DNA of 64,000 bases from JAFGVL01 sp963662245 (GTDB lineage Bacteria > Bacteroidota > Bacteroidia > Bacteroidales > Paludibacteraceae). Each line of letters begins with the position of its first letter. The stretch's first letter is position 1. Under the pieces are notes generated by a model. The model had not been told where the DNA came from and ran no database searches. It saw nothing but the letters and a program-made list of their open reading frames with translations. Location: the NCBI GenBank assembly GCA_963662245.2, contig CAXXVQ010000008.1:529235-593234 (forward strand). Reading direction: 5' to 3'. Below, piece after piece: positions 50,363-58,486 of the stretch. Both the position numbers and the translations under genes were made by a program.

Positions 50363-50901
50363 TATTTCTTTTTTTCTGTCTTCAAGCCAGACGGGCTCTT
50401 ACTTTTTTACTACAGTTGAAAAAAGTAAGCAAAAAAGTCCCGCCGCTGCACCTAGAAATCTGAAAATTATCTTCGTTCCGTTAGAATCATCCAAACTCCT
50501 TCCTTCGGTCGTCAAACAGGGATGATTCTTAAACGCTACACTTCGTCAATTTTTTTAACGATTTCTAGCTGATGCGGAAGTTCCTGTTTGCTCAATAAGG
50601 ATGATTTTTACGCCTCATTCACTTATTTTTTGGTTCACCGAACGAGATCGCAAAACGGAATTTTGTTTGCGTAATCACTCACCCAAGTCCCCTTTAGGGG
50701 TGCCAACGGTCAATGACCGAATGGGAATTAATTAGGGGTGGATTTTGATGATTTTTACAGCACGGTGCGCTGCACCTAGTCGTTTTTTCATTTGCTACAA
50801 AGAGTTCGATGCTCTGCACCTTAGCTGCGTAGCAGCGTTCTATTTGTAGCTCTAGAATTTAAATAAATTCTAGAGCTACAGAGTAGCGTTCTATATGATT
50901 T
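50363..50901. repeat. gene-free hemA-hemC gap filled with hairpin repeats
   Basis: No reading frame is credible here. Contents: an inverted TACTTTTTT/AAAAAAGTA pair near 50400-50430, a CCCCTTTAGGGG unit at about 50690 whose tail is interrupted by CGGTCAATGACCG, a GCACGGTGCGCTGCAC hairpin near 50760, and a hairpin with two perfect 17-base arms (50845-50861 and 50864-50880) around a two-base loop just after hemA. The last one could act as an mRNA-stabilising or processing structure; no T-run follows, so it is not a standard terminator. Confidence 0.65.
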
Positions 50902-52179
50902 CTATTTTTTCTCCATTTCCATGCTGAATTTTTCTTTCAGGCCTTTGGTCATTTCTATGATTTTTTCGGGAGAATTTGTGCTTTTGAAATTTGACATCAT
51001 GATTTTAATCAGCTTGTCCGAATAATTATCCAAAATGCCTTTCATCATCTCGCGTTGTTCTTCGTTAAGGTTGTTTAAATCTGCCTCGTATTCGCTTAAA
51101 GTTCGTTTTTTTAGAAGCTCTAAGTTATCCTTCATTTCGTGCATAATGGGTAATATAAATTGTTTGGCGTACCACTCGTAATAATCCTGTGCGATGTTGG
51201 AGATGATACCTTCCGCTTTGTCTATTTCCAGACTGCGGCGGTCAATATTTTGGTCAATCAGTTTGTTGATATCGTCAATGGAATATAGCTGACAGTTTTC
51301 TAATTCGTTGATTGACGGGTCAATGTTTCGAGGAATGGAAAGGTCAATAAAGACCTTCATCTTGTCATCCGTCAAGGCTTTGCTGTCTAATAGTTCTTGT
51401 TTTTGAACCGTGTATTCTTTGGCGCTAGTGGAAACGATGATGATATCGTTTTTGGCAATGGCGCTGTATCGGTTTTCGTAAGCAACTACGCTTCCTGAGA
51501 ATCGTTGAGCCAGTTCGTTGGCTTTTTCTTCAGAGCGGTTACTGATAGTGATTGGACTGTTAAGTTCCTTTAGGTTTGAAGCTGTCAGTGTAGAAATTTT
51601 TCCTGCACCAACCAGCAGTGTGTGGAAACTTCTTTTTTCGCAGAAAATTTGCTTGATAAGGTCAACGGCTAGCGTGGCAACGGAAACTGTTCCTTTCCCA
51701 ATTTCTGTTTCAGAGCGTACTTTTTTACCAATTTGAATAGCTGTTTGGAAGAGCTTATTCAACATGTTGTTGGTTGCTTTTAGCTCGTAAGCCATGAAGT
51801 ACGCATCACGCACCTGTCCCTGTATTTGGTATTCACCCAGCACCATAGAGTCTAGGCTAGATGAAACTTTAAACAGGTGTGAAACGGCAAATTGACAGTT
51901 CTTTTTGTAGAGGCTGGTTTGTAATTCGGACAGCTTAAAGTTGTGGAAATTGCAGATGAAATTTTCTACCACCTCAAAGCCTTTTTCGATATTTTTTACA
52001 CAGGCGTACAGTTCAACTCTGTTGCAGGTGGAAAGAATCACACTGCCAAGAATTACCTTATTTGCGTTCAGTTGCTGATATGCTTGTGGAAGAGCCTCAT
52101 TTTCAAAGTGAAAGCGCTCCCTTATATCAACACTGGCTGTTTTATAATTTAGTCCGACAACGATTAAATGCATACTCAT
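50902..52179 (-). CDS. hemA: glutamyl-tRNA reductase
   Basis: A 425-residue NADPH enzyme reducing glutamyl-tRNA to glutamate-1-semialdehyde, the first step of the C5 route. The catalytic Cys lies in LSTCNRVELYACV and the substrate loop in SSLDSMVLGEYQIQGQVRDAY; the C-terminal dimerisation helix is complete. ATG at 52179 or 52173 (MHLIVVG) are both possible. It heads the hem cluster; a TAACTTTG -7 box lies at 52193-52200, with no clear -33. Confidence 0.95.
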   Translation of the reverse strand: MSMHLIVVGLNYKTASVDIRERFHFENEALPQAYQQLNANKVILGSVILSTCNRVELYACVKNIEKGFEVVENFICNFHNFKLSELQTSLYKKNCQFAVSHLFKVSSSLDSMVLGEYQIQGQVRDAYFMAYELKATNNMLNKLFQTAIQIGKKVRSETEIGKGTVSVATLAVDLIKQIFCEKRSFHTLLVGAGKISTLTASNLKELNSPITISNRSEEKANELAQRFSGSVVAYENRYSAIAKNDIIIVSTSAKEYTVQKQELLDSKALTDDKMKVFIDLSIPRNIDPSINELENCQLYSIDDINKLIDQNIDRRSLEIDKAEGIISNIAQDYYEWYAKQFILPIMHEMKDNLELLKKRTLSEYEADLNNLNEEQREMMKGILDNYSDKLIKIMMSNFKSTNSPEKIIEMTKGLKEKFSMEMEKK

Positions 52180-52192
52180 TTTATGAATATCG

Positions 52193-52200
52193 CAAAGTTA
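52193..52200 (-). promoter_or_regulatory. -7 box of the hem cluster promoter
   Basis: Minus-strand TAACTTTG, 13 bp before the hemA ATG. No matching TTG at the expected distance, so an activator may be needed or the call may be chance. Confidence 0.4.
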
Positions 52201-52246
52201 AGAAATTAAGCCGATTTTGGCTAGGTTTTTCAGTGCCTGAAATTAC

Positions 52247-52534
52247 TTAAGATATGCTTGCTTGAATTTTCTTTTGAAGTAGAATTGACTCTTTTAATTT
52301 TTTACCAATGTATTGTCCCATAAAGTAAGTGCTGAAAAGGAGTGGGGCAGTAGCAAAGCTTAAGTCGATATTGAAAGCCATGCGTAAATAAATTACAGCC
52401 GGAACTGGTAAATGGATAAATATGAACCACAGGGATGAAAATCTCTTAGTGCCTGTGCGCCAGTATCCAAAAGGTATGTTGATGGATAAAATTAGGAATC
52501 CAAGGGTGATATATGGGTAGAAAGAATTTATCAT
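52247..52534 (-). CDS. small membrane protein
   Basis: A 95-residue protein with three hydrophobic segments (about 6-24, 33-52 and 58-76) and a basic cytosolic tail. It may belong to the group of short unknown inner-membrane proteins common in the phylum; I do not recognise it. It is close upstream of hemA in the same orientation but the hem -7 box lies between them. Confidence 0.6.
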   Translation of the reverse strand: MINSFYPYITLGFLILSINIPFGYWRTGTKRFSSLWFIFIHLPVPAVIYLRMAFNIDLSFATAPLLFSTYFMGQYIGKKLKESILLQKKIQASIS

Positions 52535-52634
52535 AAAACTACAACTCTTGTTTGAGCTTGCAATTTACAATAAATAAGCATCAGATTACCTGAATTATTT
52601 GTTAAATATTTAAATAAAGTTGAGGAAAGCAAGA

Positions 52635-53501
52635 TTATAAGCAATATTTGAGATAAAACATAACGCCACTATAATCCATGTTTACATTCCCAAAAAAGTT
52701 GATGTCGGATTCTTTTTGGTTGGCGTAAATGTTTATTTTAAAAGTATTTACACCAAGTCCATATCTGAAATGTTTGAATGGAGCATGTTCAATGGCAAGA
52801 TTTAGATCGACAATACTGCCTTTCAGATTATTAACTTTAAGGTAAAGCAAATCAGCACTTTGTTTTAAGTAAAGGTTTTTGGCAAGCAAGAAATTAGATG
52901 AAATTCCTAAAACAGGAAGGGGAGCGATGAAATTACCTTTTTGTGAATCAAATTGGTCTGAGGAAATCTCAAAACTCATAGGGATAATAAAAAATCCGCA
53001 AGAGAAAGCGACATCCACTCGCTCATCACTCAAGAATGCATAATTGTATTTGAGTTTGATAATGCTTAGGTTGAATTCTGTTTTTATATTATCTCCAATT
53101 GAGAAGATGTAGTCCCCAATTTCAATGTCGTCAGCTAGAGTTTTTAGAGAAGATCTGTTTATTCTAAAATAATCAAGACTCAAGCCATGTTGCAATCTTT
53201 TTCCAAAGTTATATTCTACACCTCCTCGAAGAACAGTTGTGTTTGTTTCTAAACCAAGAGCATCCTCTAAATTTATAACGACACCTAACCCAAGTTGTTT
53301 ACTTCCAATGGTTAGGCCTGAACTATTGTTGGAAATGTAAGTTCCAAAATTGGCGGAAAACTTAGGTTTAATAAACTTAATATCTTTTAATTGGTCAGGG
53401 GTAATTATAGAATCCTTTACCTGTCCTTTTATTGAGCAGGTAAAGAATATACATAGGGATAATATTGTTAATGTTAGTTTTGTTTTAGGGGTATTAGGCA
53501 T
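52635..53501 (-). CDS. outer-membrane beta-barrel-like protein
   Basis: A 288-residue exported protein: hydrophobic signal to about residue 26 (LCIFFTCSIKGQ), then alternating amphipathic strands such as LQHGLSLDYFRIN, IIKLKYNYAFL and FRYGLGVNTFKI, ending in the aromatic terminus VMFYLKYCL. This pattern fits a small outer-membrane barrel. No specific family or ligand recognised. The preceding gene encodes another barrel-like protein 11 bp upstream, so they are likely one operon. Confidence 0.7.
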   Translation of the reverse strand: MPNTPKTKLTLTILSLCIFFTCSIKGQVKDSIITPDQLKDIKFIKPKFSANFGTYISNNSSGLTIGSKQLGLGVVINLEDALGLETNTTVLRGGVEYNFGKRLQHGLSLDYFRINRSSLKTLADDIEIGDYIFSIGDNIKTEFNLSIIKLKYNYAFLSDERVDVAFSCGFFIIPMSFEISSDQFDSQKGNFIAPLPVLGISSNFLLAKNLYLKQSADLLYLKVNNLKGSIVDLNLAIEHAPFKHFRYGLGVNTFKINIYANQKESDINFFGNVNMDYSGVMFYLKYCL

Positions 53502-53512
53502 GAGTAATGTGA

Positions 53513-54142
53513 TTATTTTGAGATTCTAAAGATTAGACCAATGTTAAAGTTTCCTTGTAAGATAGGAATGCTGTTTTCTACATATAGGCCACTTCCTCCA
53601 GATCCGAATGCGAATCCAAGACCTCCAAAATCCATAGGAGCCATAAATGCACCTTCAAGTTTAAGTCCAATTTGTTTAGTAATGAATATTTTAGCCCCAG
53701 CACCTAGAGTAAATGCAGCAAACCATTTGTCATCTGAGCCAGAATGTTCGCTTCCAAAAAATCTTGTAGCACCAACAGTAAATACACCATAAGGTTCAAT
53801 TTTCTTTCCCGGAATAGCGTGTATACCCCCAATTTGGTAATATTCGTTTGTTATATTAATGCCATTTCCGTATTCTAAATAAGAATCTCCGTATGAGTAA
53901 TAAGGTCTAAAGTACGATTTTGTTTCAGTTCTAGAATACATAATTCTAATTCCAGACGATTTATGCGTAAGGATATCTAAGGTTCCACCGTATACTGGAT
54001 TGTCATTAGTTTTAAGTTCTCCTTGGTAAAAACTTACACTACCATTCATTTGCCAACCGCAAAATGGACTAAAATCAAATGTTTGGGCTGAGGCAGCAAC
54101 TCCAATGAATAATACAGAGATAAATAATACTAATTTTTTCAT
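53513..54142 (-). CDS. outer-membrane beta-barrel protein
   Basis: A 209-residue exported protein with signal peptide ending at VAASAQ (about residue 19) and a PF13505-like barrel pattern: short Gly/Tyr-rich strands (GGTLDILTHKSSGIRIMYSR, FTLGAGAKIFITKQIGLKLEG) and the ending FNIGLIFRISK. I start at the ATG at 54142, which gives MKKLVLFISVLFIGVAASAQ; the upstream extension would spoil the signal. Function unknown. Confidence 0.75.
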   Translation of the reverse strand: MKKLVLFISVLFIGVAASAQTFDFSPFCGWQMNGSVSFYQGELKTNDNPVYGGTLDILTHKSSGIRIMYSRTETKSYFRPYYSYGDSYLEYGNGINITNEYYQIGGIHAIPGKKIEPYGVFTVGATRFFGSEHSGSDDKWFAAFTLGAGAKIFITKQIGLKLEGAFMAPMDFGGLGFAFGSGGSGLYVENSIPILQGNFNIGLIFRISK

Positions 54143-54230
54143 TTTTTTTATATTTATTGATTTTGTCGCAAAATTAATAATTTTATTTAAAGGCAATAAT
54201 TTTATTCTTTGAAAAAAAGAGACACGAATA

Positions 54231-54485
54231 GCAGTCGTGGTCGGAAGAAAATATTTGCTAATAAATTATAAGTAATTTAATAGCACGGTACGCTGTACCT
54301 AAAAGAAATATCCATACATAAACCCGTTTCTACCAATAGCATGGTGCGCTGCACTTTTAGCTGCATAGCAGCGTTCTATTAGTAGAAGTCGTTTTAGAAC
54401 AAGAGAAAAGGTGCAGCGCACCGTGCTATTAAAAAAGCTTGCTTTGACTGTATTATTTCCATTAAAATCTTCCGACCATGACTGC
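54231..54485. mobile_element. 255-bp element with 19-bp terminal inverted repeats
   Basis: GCAGTCGTGGTCGGAAGA at the left end (from 54231) and its inverse ending at 54485 (one mismatch) bound a gene-free segment containing GCACGGT/ACCGTGC-type hairpins at about 54282, 54340 and 54415. No flanking direct repeat was found. It fills the gap 54197-54500, next to the fecR remnant. Confidence 0.6.
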
Positions 54486-54500
54486 CACCAATGTTGGCTT

Positions 54501-55001
54501 TCATTTCTTGTTTTTGTTGGCTGCTGGTTGAGATGTTTTGTTGTTATCTGATTTGGTCTTTGGTTTATTTTCTGCTTTTATTTTTTCAGGTACAACTTCT
54601 TTTTTAGGCTCTACGCTGTGGTTTTCATTGTTAGCTTTCTTTTCATTTAAATCAATACCTGTTTTTTCAGCTACAGGCTCCACTTTTTCAGGTACATTTG
54701 CCTTTGCTGAAACTTTAAACTGATGGTTTGCTTTTAACTCTGCTTTTTGGCTTGCCGTAATGGTCGTTTCGTTCTTATGTACAGCTTCTATTACTTTTAC
54801 TTTACCGCTTTTACAATCTACGGTGTATTCATTGTTTCTGGCTGTAACCAAAAACTTAGTGCCGAGTACTACCGTTTTTGCTTTTTCGGAAACTACCTCG
54901 ATTTTTTTTCCTTTTTCCACTTCAAAGTAAGCCTCACCGGCAAGTTGTACACTGCGTTTGAAGTACCAAAGCAATGGTCTGTAAGTGATATTTGAGTCCT
55001 T
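54501..55001 (-). pseudogene. fecR-type anti-sigma factor, 5' part deleted
   Basis: About 165 codons of a FecR-like anti-sigma factor. SVQLAGEAYFEVEKG and VVLGTKFLVTARNNEYTVDCKSGKVKV match the periplasmic FecR beta domain; the N-terminal cytosolic sigma-binding part and membrane helix are absent. The frame extends up to DSNITYRPLLWYFKR and there merges with the sigma-factor gene. The C-terminus is an unusual Lys/Glu/Pro/Asn-rich tail. With no start and no anti-sigma domain it cannot work as a normal FecR. Confidence 0.75.
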
Positions 55002-55377
55002 CCATGCGTGACATTAAGAATACCGTTCGTTGCTTTTCGTTTAAATCGGACAAGGCCTTTTTGTAGGTGATAAACAGCTCCTTGTTTTTTAGTTCCTCTT
55101 CCGGAGAGTGATCATCCCTGTCATGACTCAGGGTATTGATGTATTTTAGTTCCAGCATATCGTGCCTGTACTTGCTGATGTACATATCTCCGGCTATTTT
55201 AAACAAAAGGTGCTTGGCCGTTTTTGTATCTATATCCATTTGTTTTTCCCATACTCGCATAAATACTTCCTGAGCAATGTCCGAAGCGTCGTCAGCTCCG
55301 GCACCCCTTTAAAACAGATAGCTACGAACAGAATCGAAGTAGGTGTCGAACAAATATTTGAAATCGTTTTTAGTCAA
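54985..55377 (-). pseudogene. fecI-type ECF sigma factor, nonsense-mutated and truncated
   Basis: Region 2 (IAQEVFMRVWEKQ), the linker and the start of region 4 (LNEKQRTVFLMSRMEGLKYH) of an ECF sigma factor are readable from about 55377. An in-frame TAA at 55309-55311 replaces the Tyr before RGAGADD. After KYH the frame enters fecR sequence at 54985-54999, so the helix-turn-helix of region 4 is gone. Deletion through a short shared stretch (GGACTCAAATATCA-like) between the two genes explains the join. Confidence 0.75.
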
Positions 55378-55630
55378 GGCTCTAGTTATTAATAGTTGCT
55401 TTTATACTTTATCCGCATGAGAATTGGATTACCCTACCTATCCTCAAAACTATATTTATATTTAGCATTTTGCCAAATATAAATATAGTTTTTTTTTGTG
55501 ATTAGAAATTTATGCCGCTGGATTATTGTTTGATTATAGTTTGATTTAGATTAATATATTTGGTATGTTTTTTCATGAAATTATATTAGTTTTGCAGGTA
55601 TTATTTTAATGCTTAATAAAAAAATAAATT

Positions 55631-56098
55631 ATGAAAAAGATTTTGATGTTTTTAGTAACAGCTTTTGTTGCTGTAAGTGTAAGTGCTCAAACTGGGCATG
55701 ATTATTTAGAGGTGGCTCGTAATGTATTAAAAACAGAGAAAAAAGTTGCTATTGCTGAAGTTATGCAATTAGATGAATCTCAAAGCAAAGCATTCTGGGA
55801 TTTGTACAATGAGTATGACGCTGCATTGTATAAGGTTGAAAACAAAAAAATTGCACTTATCTATGATTATGCAAAGAATTATGAAAGCATGACTGATGCT
55901 AAGGCAGATGAGTTAATGAAATCCTCTTTGAAAGTGAGAGCTGAATTATTAAAGCTTAAGAAAAAATATTATTCTAAGTTTAAAAAATTTCTTCCTGCCG
56001 GAAAAGCAGCTTTATTTATGCAAGCTGATAACAAAATCGAAACTTTAGTAAATGCTGAAATGGCATTAGAAATTCCTTTTGTTGAAGTTGCTCAATAA
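55631..56098 (+). CDS. periplasmic helical protein of unknown function
   Basis: A 155-residue exported protein: signal peptide ending at VSVSAQ (about residue 20), then an all-helical, Lys/Glu/Ala-rich domain with YDAALYKVENKKIALIYDYAKNYESM. The size and composition resemble CpxP/LTxxQ-type periplasmic proteins but I see no LTxxQ motif, so I leave it unnamed. Terminator directly after it. Confidence 0.7.
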   Translation: MKKILMFLVTAFVAVSVSAQTGHDYLEVARNVLKTEKKVAIAEVMQLDESQSKAFWDLYNEYDAALYKVENKKIALIYDYAKNYESMTDAKADELMKSSLKVRAELLKLKKKYYSKFKKFLPAGKAALFMQADNKIETLVNAEMALEIPFVEVAQ

Positions 56099-56118
56099 TT
56101 ATCAGATGATATAAATTG

Positions 56119-56145
56119 AAAAGGCTCTCGTTTTGAGAGCCTTTT
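56119..56145 (+). terminator. Rho-independent terminator
   Basis: AAAGGCTCTC-GTTTT-GAGAGCCTTT followed by T-rich sequence. Confidence 0.9.
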
Positions 56146-56174
56146 TGTTTTTTATTTGATAATGAAGTGTTTAT

Positions 56175-56270
56175 CTCGCTAGTGCGGATGTGTATACATG
56201 AGTTGTTCAAAGTACAAAACGGATTGCTTTTCAAGCAAGACACGGATAAATATACGCGCCAGCAAGGGAT
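56175..56270. repeat. 95-bp hairpin repeat, copy 1
   Basis: Same sequence with about 10 differences as 57586-57680: CTCGCT start, TTGTTCAAAG-type hairpin, TTGCTT-ttc-AAGCAA hairpin, GACACGGATAAATAT and GCGCCAGC end. Confidence 0.8.
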
Positions 56271-56281
56271 TAATGAATTTC

Positions 56282-56330
56282 TTACATCATACCACCTATT
56301 CCATCGCCCATAGGAGGTTCGGGTTTTAAT
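56282..56330 (-). pseudogene. stray groEL 3' end fragment
   Basis: Minus-strand codons read KPEPPMGDGIGGMM followed by TAA, matching the GroEL tail MPPMGGGMGGMM; the 8 bp after the stop (GAAATTCA) are also shared with the real groEL end at 58487. An in-frame stop just upstream and the hydrolase gene beyond show that nothing else of groEL is left. Confidence 0.75.
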
Positions 56331-56340
56331 AATCAGCCGT

Positions 56341-57414
56341 TTATTCTAATCCAGCAAAATCAAATGGTTTAACATCAATCAAACTGTTAGATGATTCTCT
56401 TCCATAATTATAGTCATGATTTTCTAATACTAATTTTTTCACTTTAGCATTTTCACTGAAATCTAAATTTTCAAAATTCAACCATACAACACTAGGATTT
56501 AAAACATCCTCAAAGTAATATACCATAGTTTTTTGGTCGGCAACGGTTCTCCATCTAGTTGATGAAATATTTGGTTGATTCGGAGTCGAAATGCCAAATG
56601 GCACTGACATGTTTCTCATAACACTAAAAACAGTTGGAACAGCTATTTTTATGTCATCGGTTTTTGGAACTGAATTCATGTAAAATGAACCTCGTACATA
56701 TCTATCGGCAGCCTTGTTTGTTCCAGGAAGCATTGTTGTTCCAGGAATGTCTTTCCAGTAAGTATTAATAGCCAGCTGTTCTTCATATATCGGAGAATTG
56801 GTCATTACAACATATGATGGGTCATGATGAATAACCAGTTTCCCATTAATGTATTCAAAGATTGCATTGTCACCGGTTTTATCAGATATTGATAAATGAA
56901 GTGATATTAATCTTTCTGTACCAGGTATATTATACGATACCACTACAAATTCTTCTTTCCTGAATGCATTTACTGCTTCTTTAACTGTTGCAAAATTATC
57001 AAGTACATACTGCAGCCATAACCCAATGGCTAAGCCTGATTTATTACCATCTTTTTCAAAATCAGGATATTTTGATTCGGCTAACCATAGTGCATTACCC
57101 ACTAATCCTTTTTCATTCATTCCATCTGAAGAGCCTATGTCCCAAGAACTAGTTATTACGCTTCCGTATTTTGATTCCCATTTAATTGAAGATGTTCCGA
57201 CCTGTCCATTTCTTTCTATGCCCCGAGGAAAAACCCAAAGATTTGCAGGAATTTCTGTTTTCCAATCCATATTCCGACCTGTAATAACAGTTCCATCTGG
57301 TCCTTTATAAACAGCTCTTGAACATGCATATCCCTTATTAAAACAGGAAAAAACACATAGTGCAAAAACATATAAAACTAAGGGTAATTTTCTTTTTGTC
57401 ATTTTATTCTCCAT
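56341..57414 (-). CDS. exported choloylglycine-hydrolase-family amidase (Ntn hydrolase)
   Basis: A 357-residue linear amide C-N hydrolase. After the signal peptide the mature chain begins with the nucleophile Cys31 (YA-CSRAVYKGPDG), and the family's other active-site residues appear in order: Arg47 and Asp50 in GRNMDW, Asn in VMTNSP and Arg in RYVRGSF. The family includes bile-salt hydrolases and penicillin V acylases, plus acylases of acyl-homoserine lactones; the substrate is open. ATG at 57414 or 57402. It lies between two copies of a hairpin repeat and abuts a groEL fragment, so the locus has been rearranged. Confidence 0.88.
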   Translation of the reverse strand: MENKMTKRKLPLVLYVFALCVFSCFNKGYACSRAVYKGPDGTVITGRNMDWKTEIPANLWVFPRGIERNGQVGTSSIKWESKYGSVITSSWDIGSSDGMNEKGLVGNALWLAESKYPDFEKDGNKSGLAIGLWLQYVLDNFATVKEAVNAFRKEEFVVVSYNIPGTERLISLHLSISDKTGDNAIFEYINGKLVIHHDPSYVVMTNSPIYEEQLAINTYWKDIPGTTMLPGTNKAADRYVRGSFYMNSVPKTDDIKIAVPTVFSVMRNMSVPFGISTPNQPNISSTRWRTVADQKTMVYYFEDVLNPSVVWLNFENLDFSENAKVKKLVLENHDYNYGRESSNSLIDVKPFDFAGLE

Positions 57415-57509
57415 TTTAGGTTGAGTTATTAATTATTATTTTTCGAATCTTAATCATTAATGTTTGTGTCGTTTCACAGCCTGACCACTAACTAATTTAT
57501 ATGTATGAA

Positions 57510-57553
57510 AAAACTGTACAATACATGTCATATTGGGATATATTGTACAGTTT
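57510..57553. promoter_or_regulatory. 13-bp inverted repeat upstream of the amidase gene
   Basis: AAACTGTACAATA (57510-57522) and its perfect inverse TATTGTACAGTTT (57541-57553). About 100 bp before the amidase ATG; an operator or hairpin. No T-run follows. The remainder of 57415-57755 has the second 95-bp repeat and no gene. Confidence 0.4.
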
Positions 57554-57585
57554 ATACTTGTTTTTATTAATTTTTCAAAAATAAC

Positions 57586-57680
57586 CTCGCTCGCGCGGAT
57601 GTGTATCCGTGCGTTGTTCAAAGAACAAAACGCATTGCTTTTCAAGCAAGACACGGATAAATATCCGCGCCAGCTAGGGG
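57586..57680. repeat. 95-bp hairpin repeat, copy 2
   Basis: Second copy of 56175-56270, with better-matched hairpins (GCGCGGAT with ATCCGCGC; TTGTTC-aaa-GAACAA). Confidence 0.8.
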
Positions 57681-57755
57681 CTATGCTCACGCCAACACAG
57701 TGCACAATCTGGTCAAAGGCTCTGGCGCATGTGCGATAGCGGTTGTTGCCAGCTG

Positions 57756-58193
57756 TTATTTTTTCGTTTGAAATTCATAAATATACTCATTTGGATAATA
57801 ATGTTTCTCCATATCTTCTAGAATAACTCGACCATTAATTTTAATTGTATCGGTGTTTATTATAACTTCATATTTTTTGTCATTTATTGATTCTTGAGGA
57901 TAATTACCCATTCCAATATCAAGAACAACATATTCATCTGGTAAAAGGACAATTTCAGTGTATAAGATACTGTCAGAATAATAATGTTTTACATTAATAG
58001 TGTCAGATTCTATTTCATCTAGGTTATTTATAAATTGCTTATATGATAACATATTTGTAGAATCGTTCTCTTGAACTCTAAAAATAATACTTTTATTAGA
58101 TTTATTTTGAAATTTTAAACTATATAAAGGGTCACATGAATATGAAAGAGAAATTAATAGAACGATAAATAATGATAAAACTGCATTTTTCAT
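57756..58193 (-). CDS. lipoprotein of unknown function
   Basis: A 145-residue lipoprotein, lipobox SLSYSC with Cys20, mature part rich in Asp, Asn, Ile and Tyr, AT-rich at the DNA level. Short beta-strand pattern (YTEIVLLPDEYVVLDIG). No family recognised. It stands alone between the 95-bp repeat and the groEL terminator. Confidence 0.6.
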   Translation of the reverse strand: MKNAVLSLFIVLLISLSYSCDPLYSLKFQNKSNKSIIFRVQENDSTNMLSYKQFINNLDEIESDTINVKHYYSDSILYTEIVLLPDEYVVLDIGMGNYPQESINDKKYEVIINTDTIKINGRVILEDMEKHYYPNEYIYEFQTKK

Positions 58194-58355
58194 TATATGC
58201 TTTTTTATAATTGCTGGTAACTATTTATAGGTCTGATAAAAATAGACCTATATCGCTAATTTGTTAGTATTGGTCTGACAAATTTCAGACTTTAATTTTC
58301 CTCCAAAAGTAACAAATTCCTCCAACAAACCATCTAATCGAAAAATATACCCAAT

Positions 58356-58387
58356 AAAAAACCTCCCACCCAAAAGGGAAGGAGGTT
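58356..58387 (-). terminator. terminator after groEL
   Basis: AACCTCC (minus strand, 58381-58387) pairs with GGAGGTT (58360-58366), with an inner CCC-tttt-GGG helix, then a T-run leftward. Confidence 0.75.
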
Positions 58388-58399
58388 GTATTGTGGTTT

Positions 58400-58467
58400 G
58401 TATAGACGGTGCGCGCACCGTCTATACGGTTTATCAGATTTATGGAGACGCGATGAATCGCGTCTGT
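58400..58467. repeat. two AGACG-type palindromes downstream of groEL
   Basis: 58400-58427 is a perfect 28-bp palindrome with arms GTATAGACG/CGTCTATAC and centre GTGCGCGCAC. 58445-58467 has GAGACGCGAT and ATCGCGTCTG around GA. Same family as at 29.9 and 38.1-38.9 kb. Confidence 0.85.
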
Positions 58468-58486
58468 ACTGTAGCTGATGAATTTC

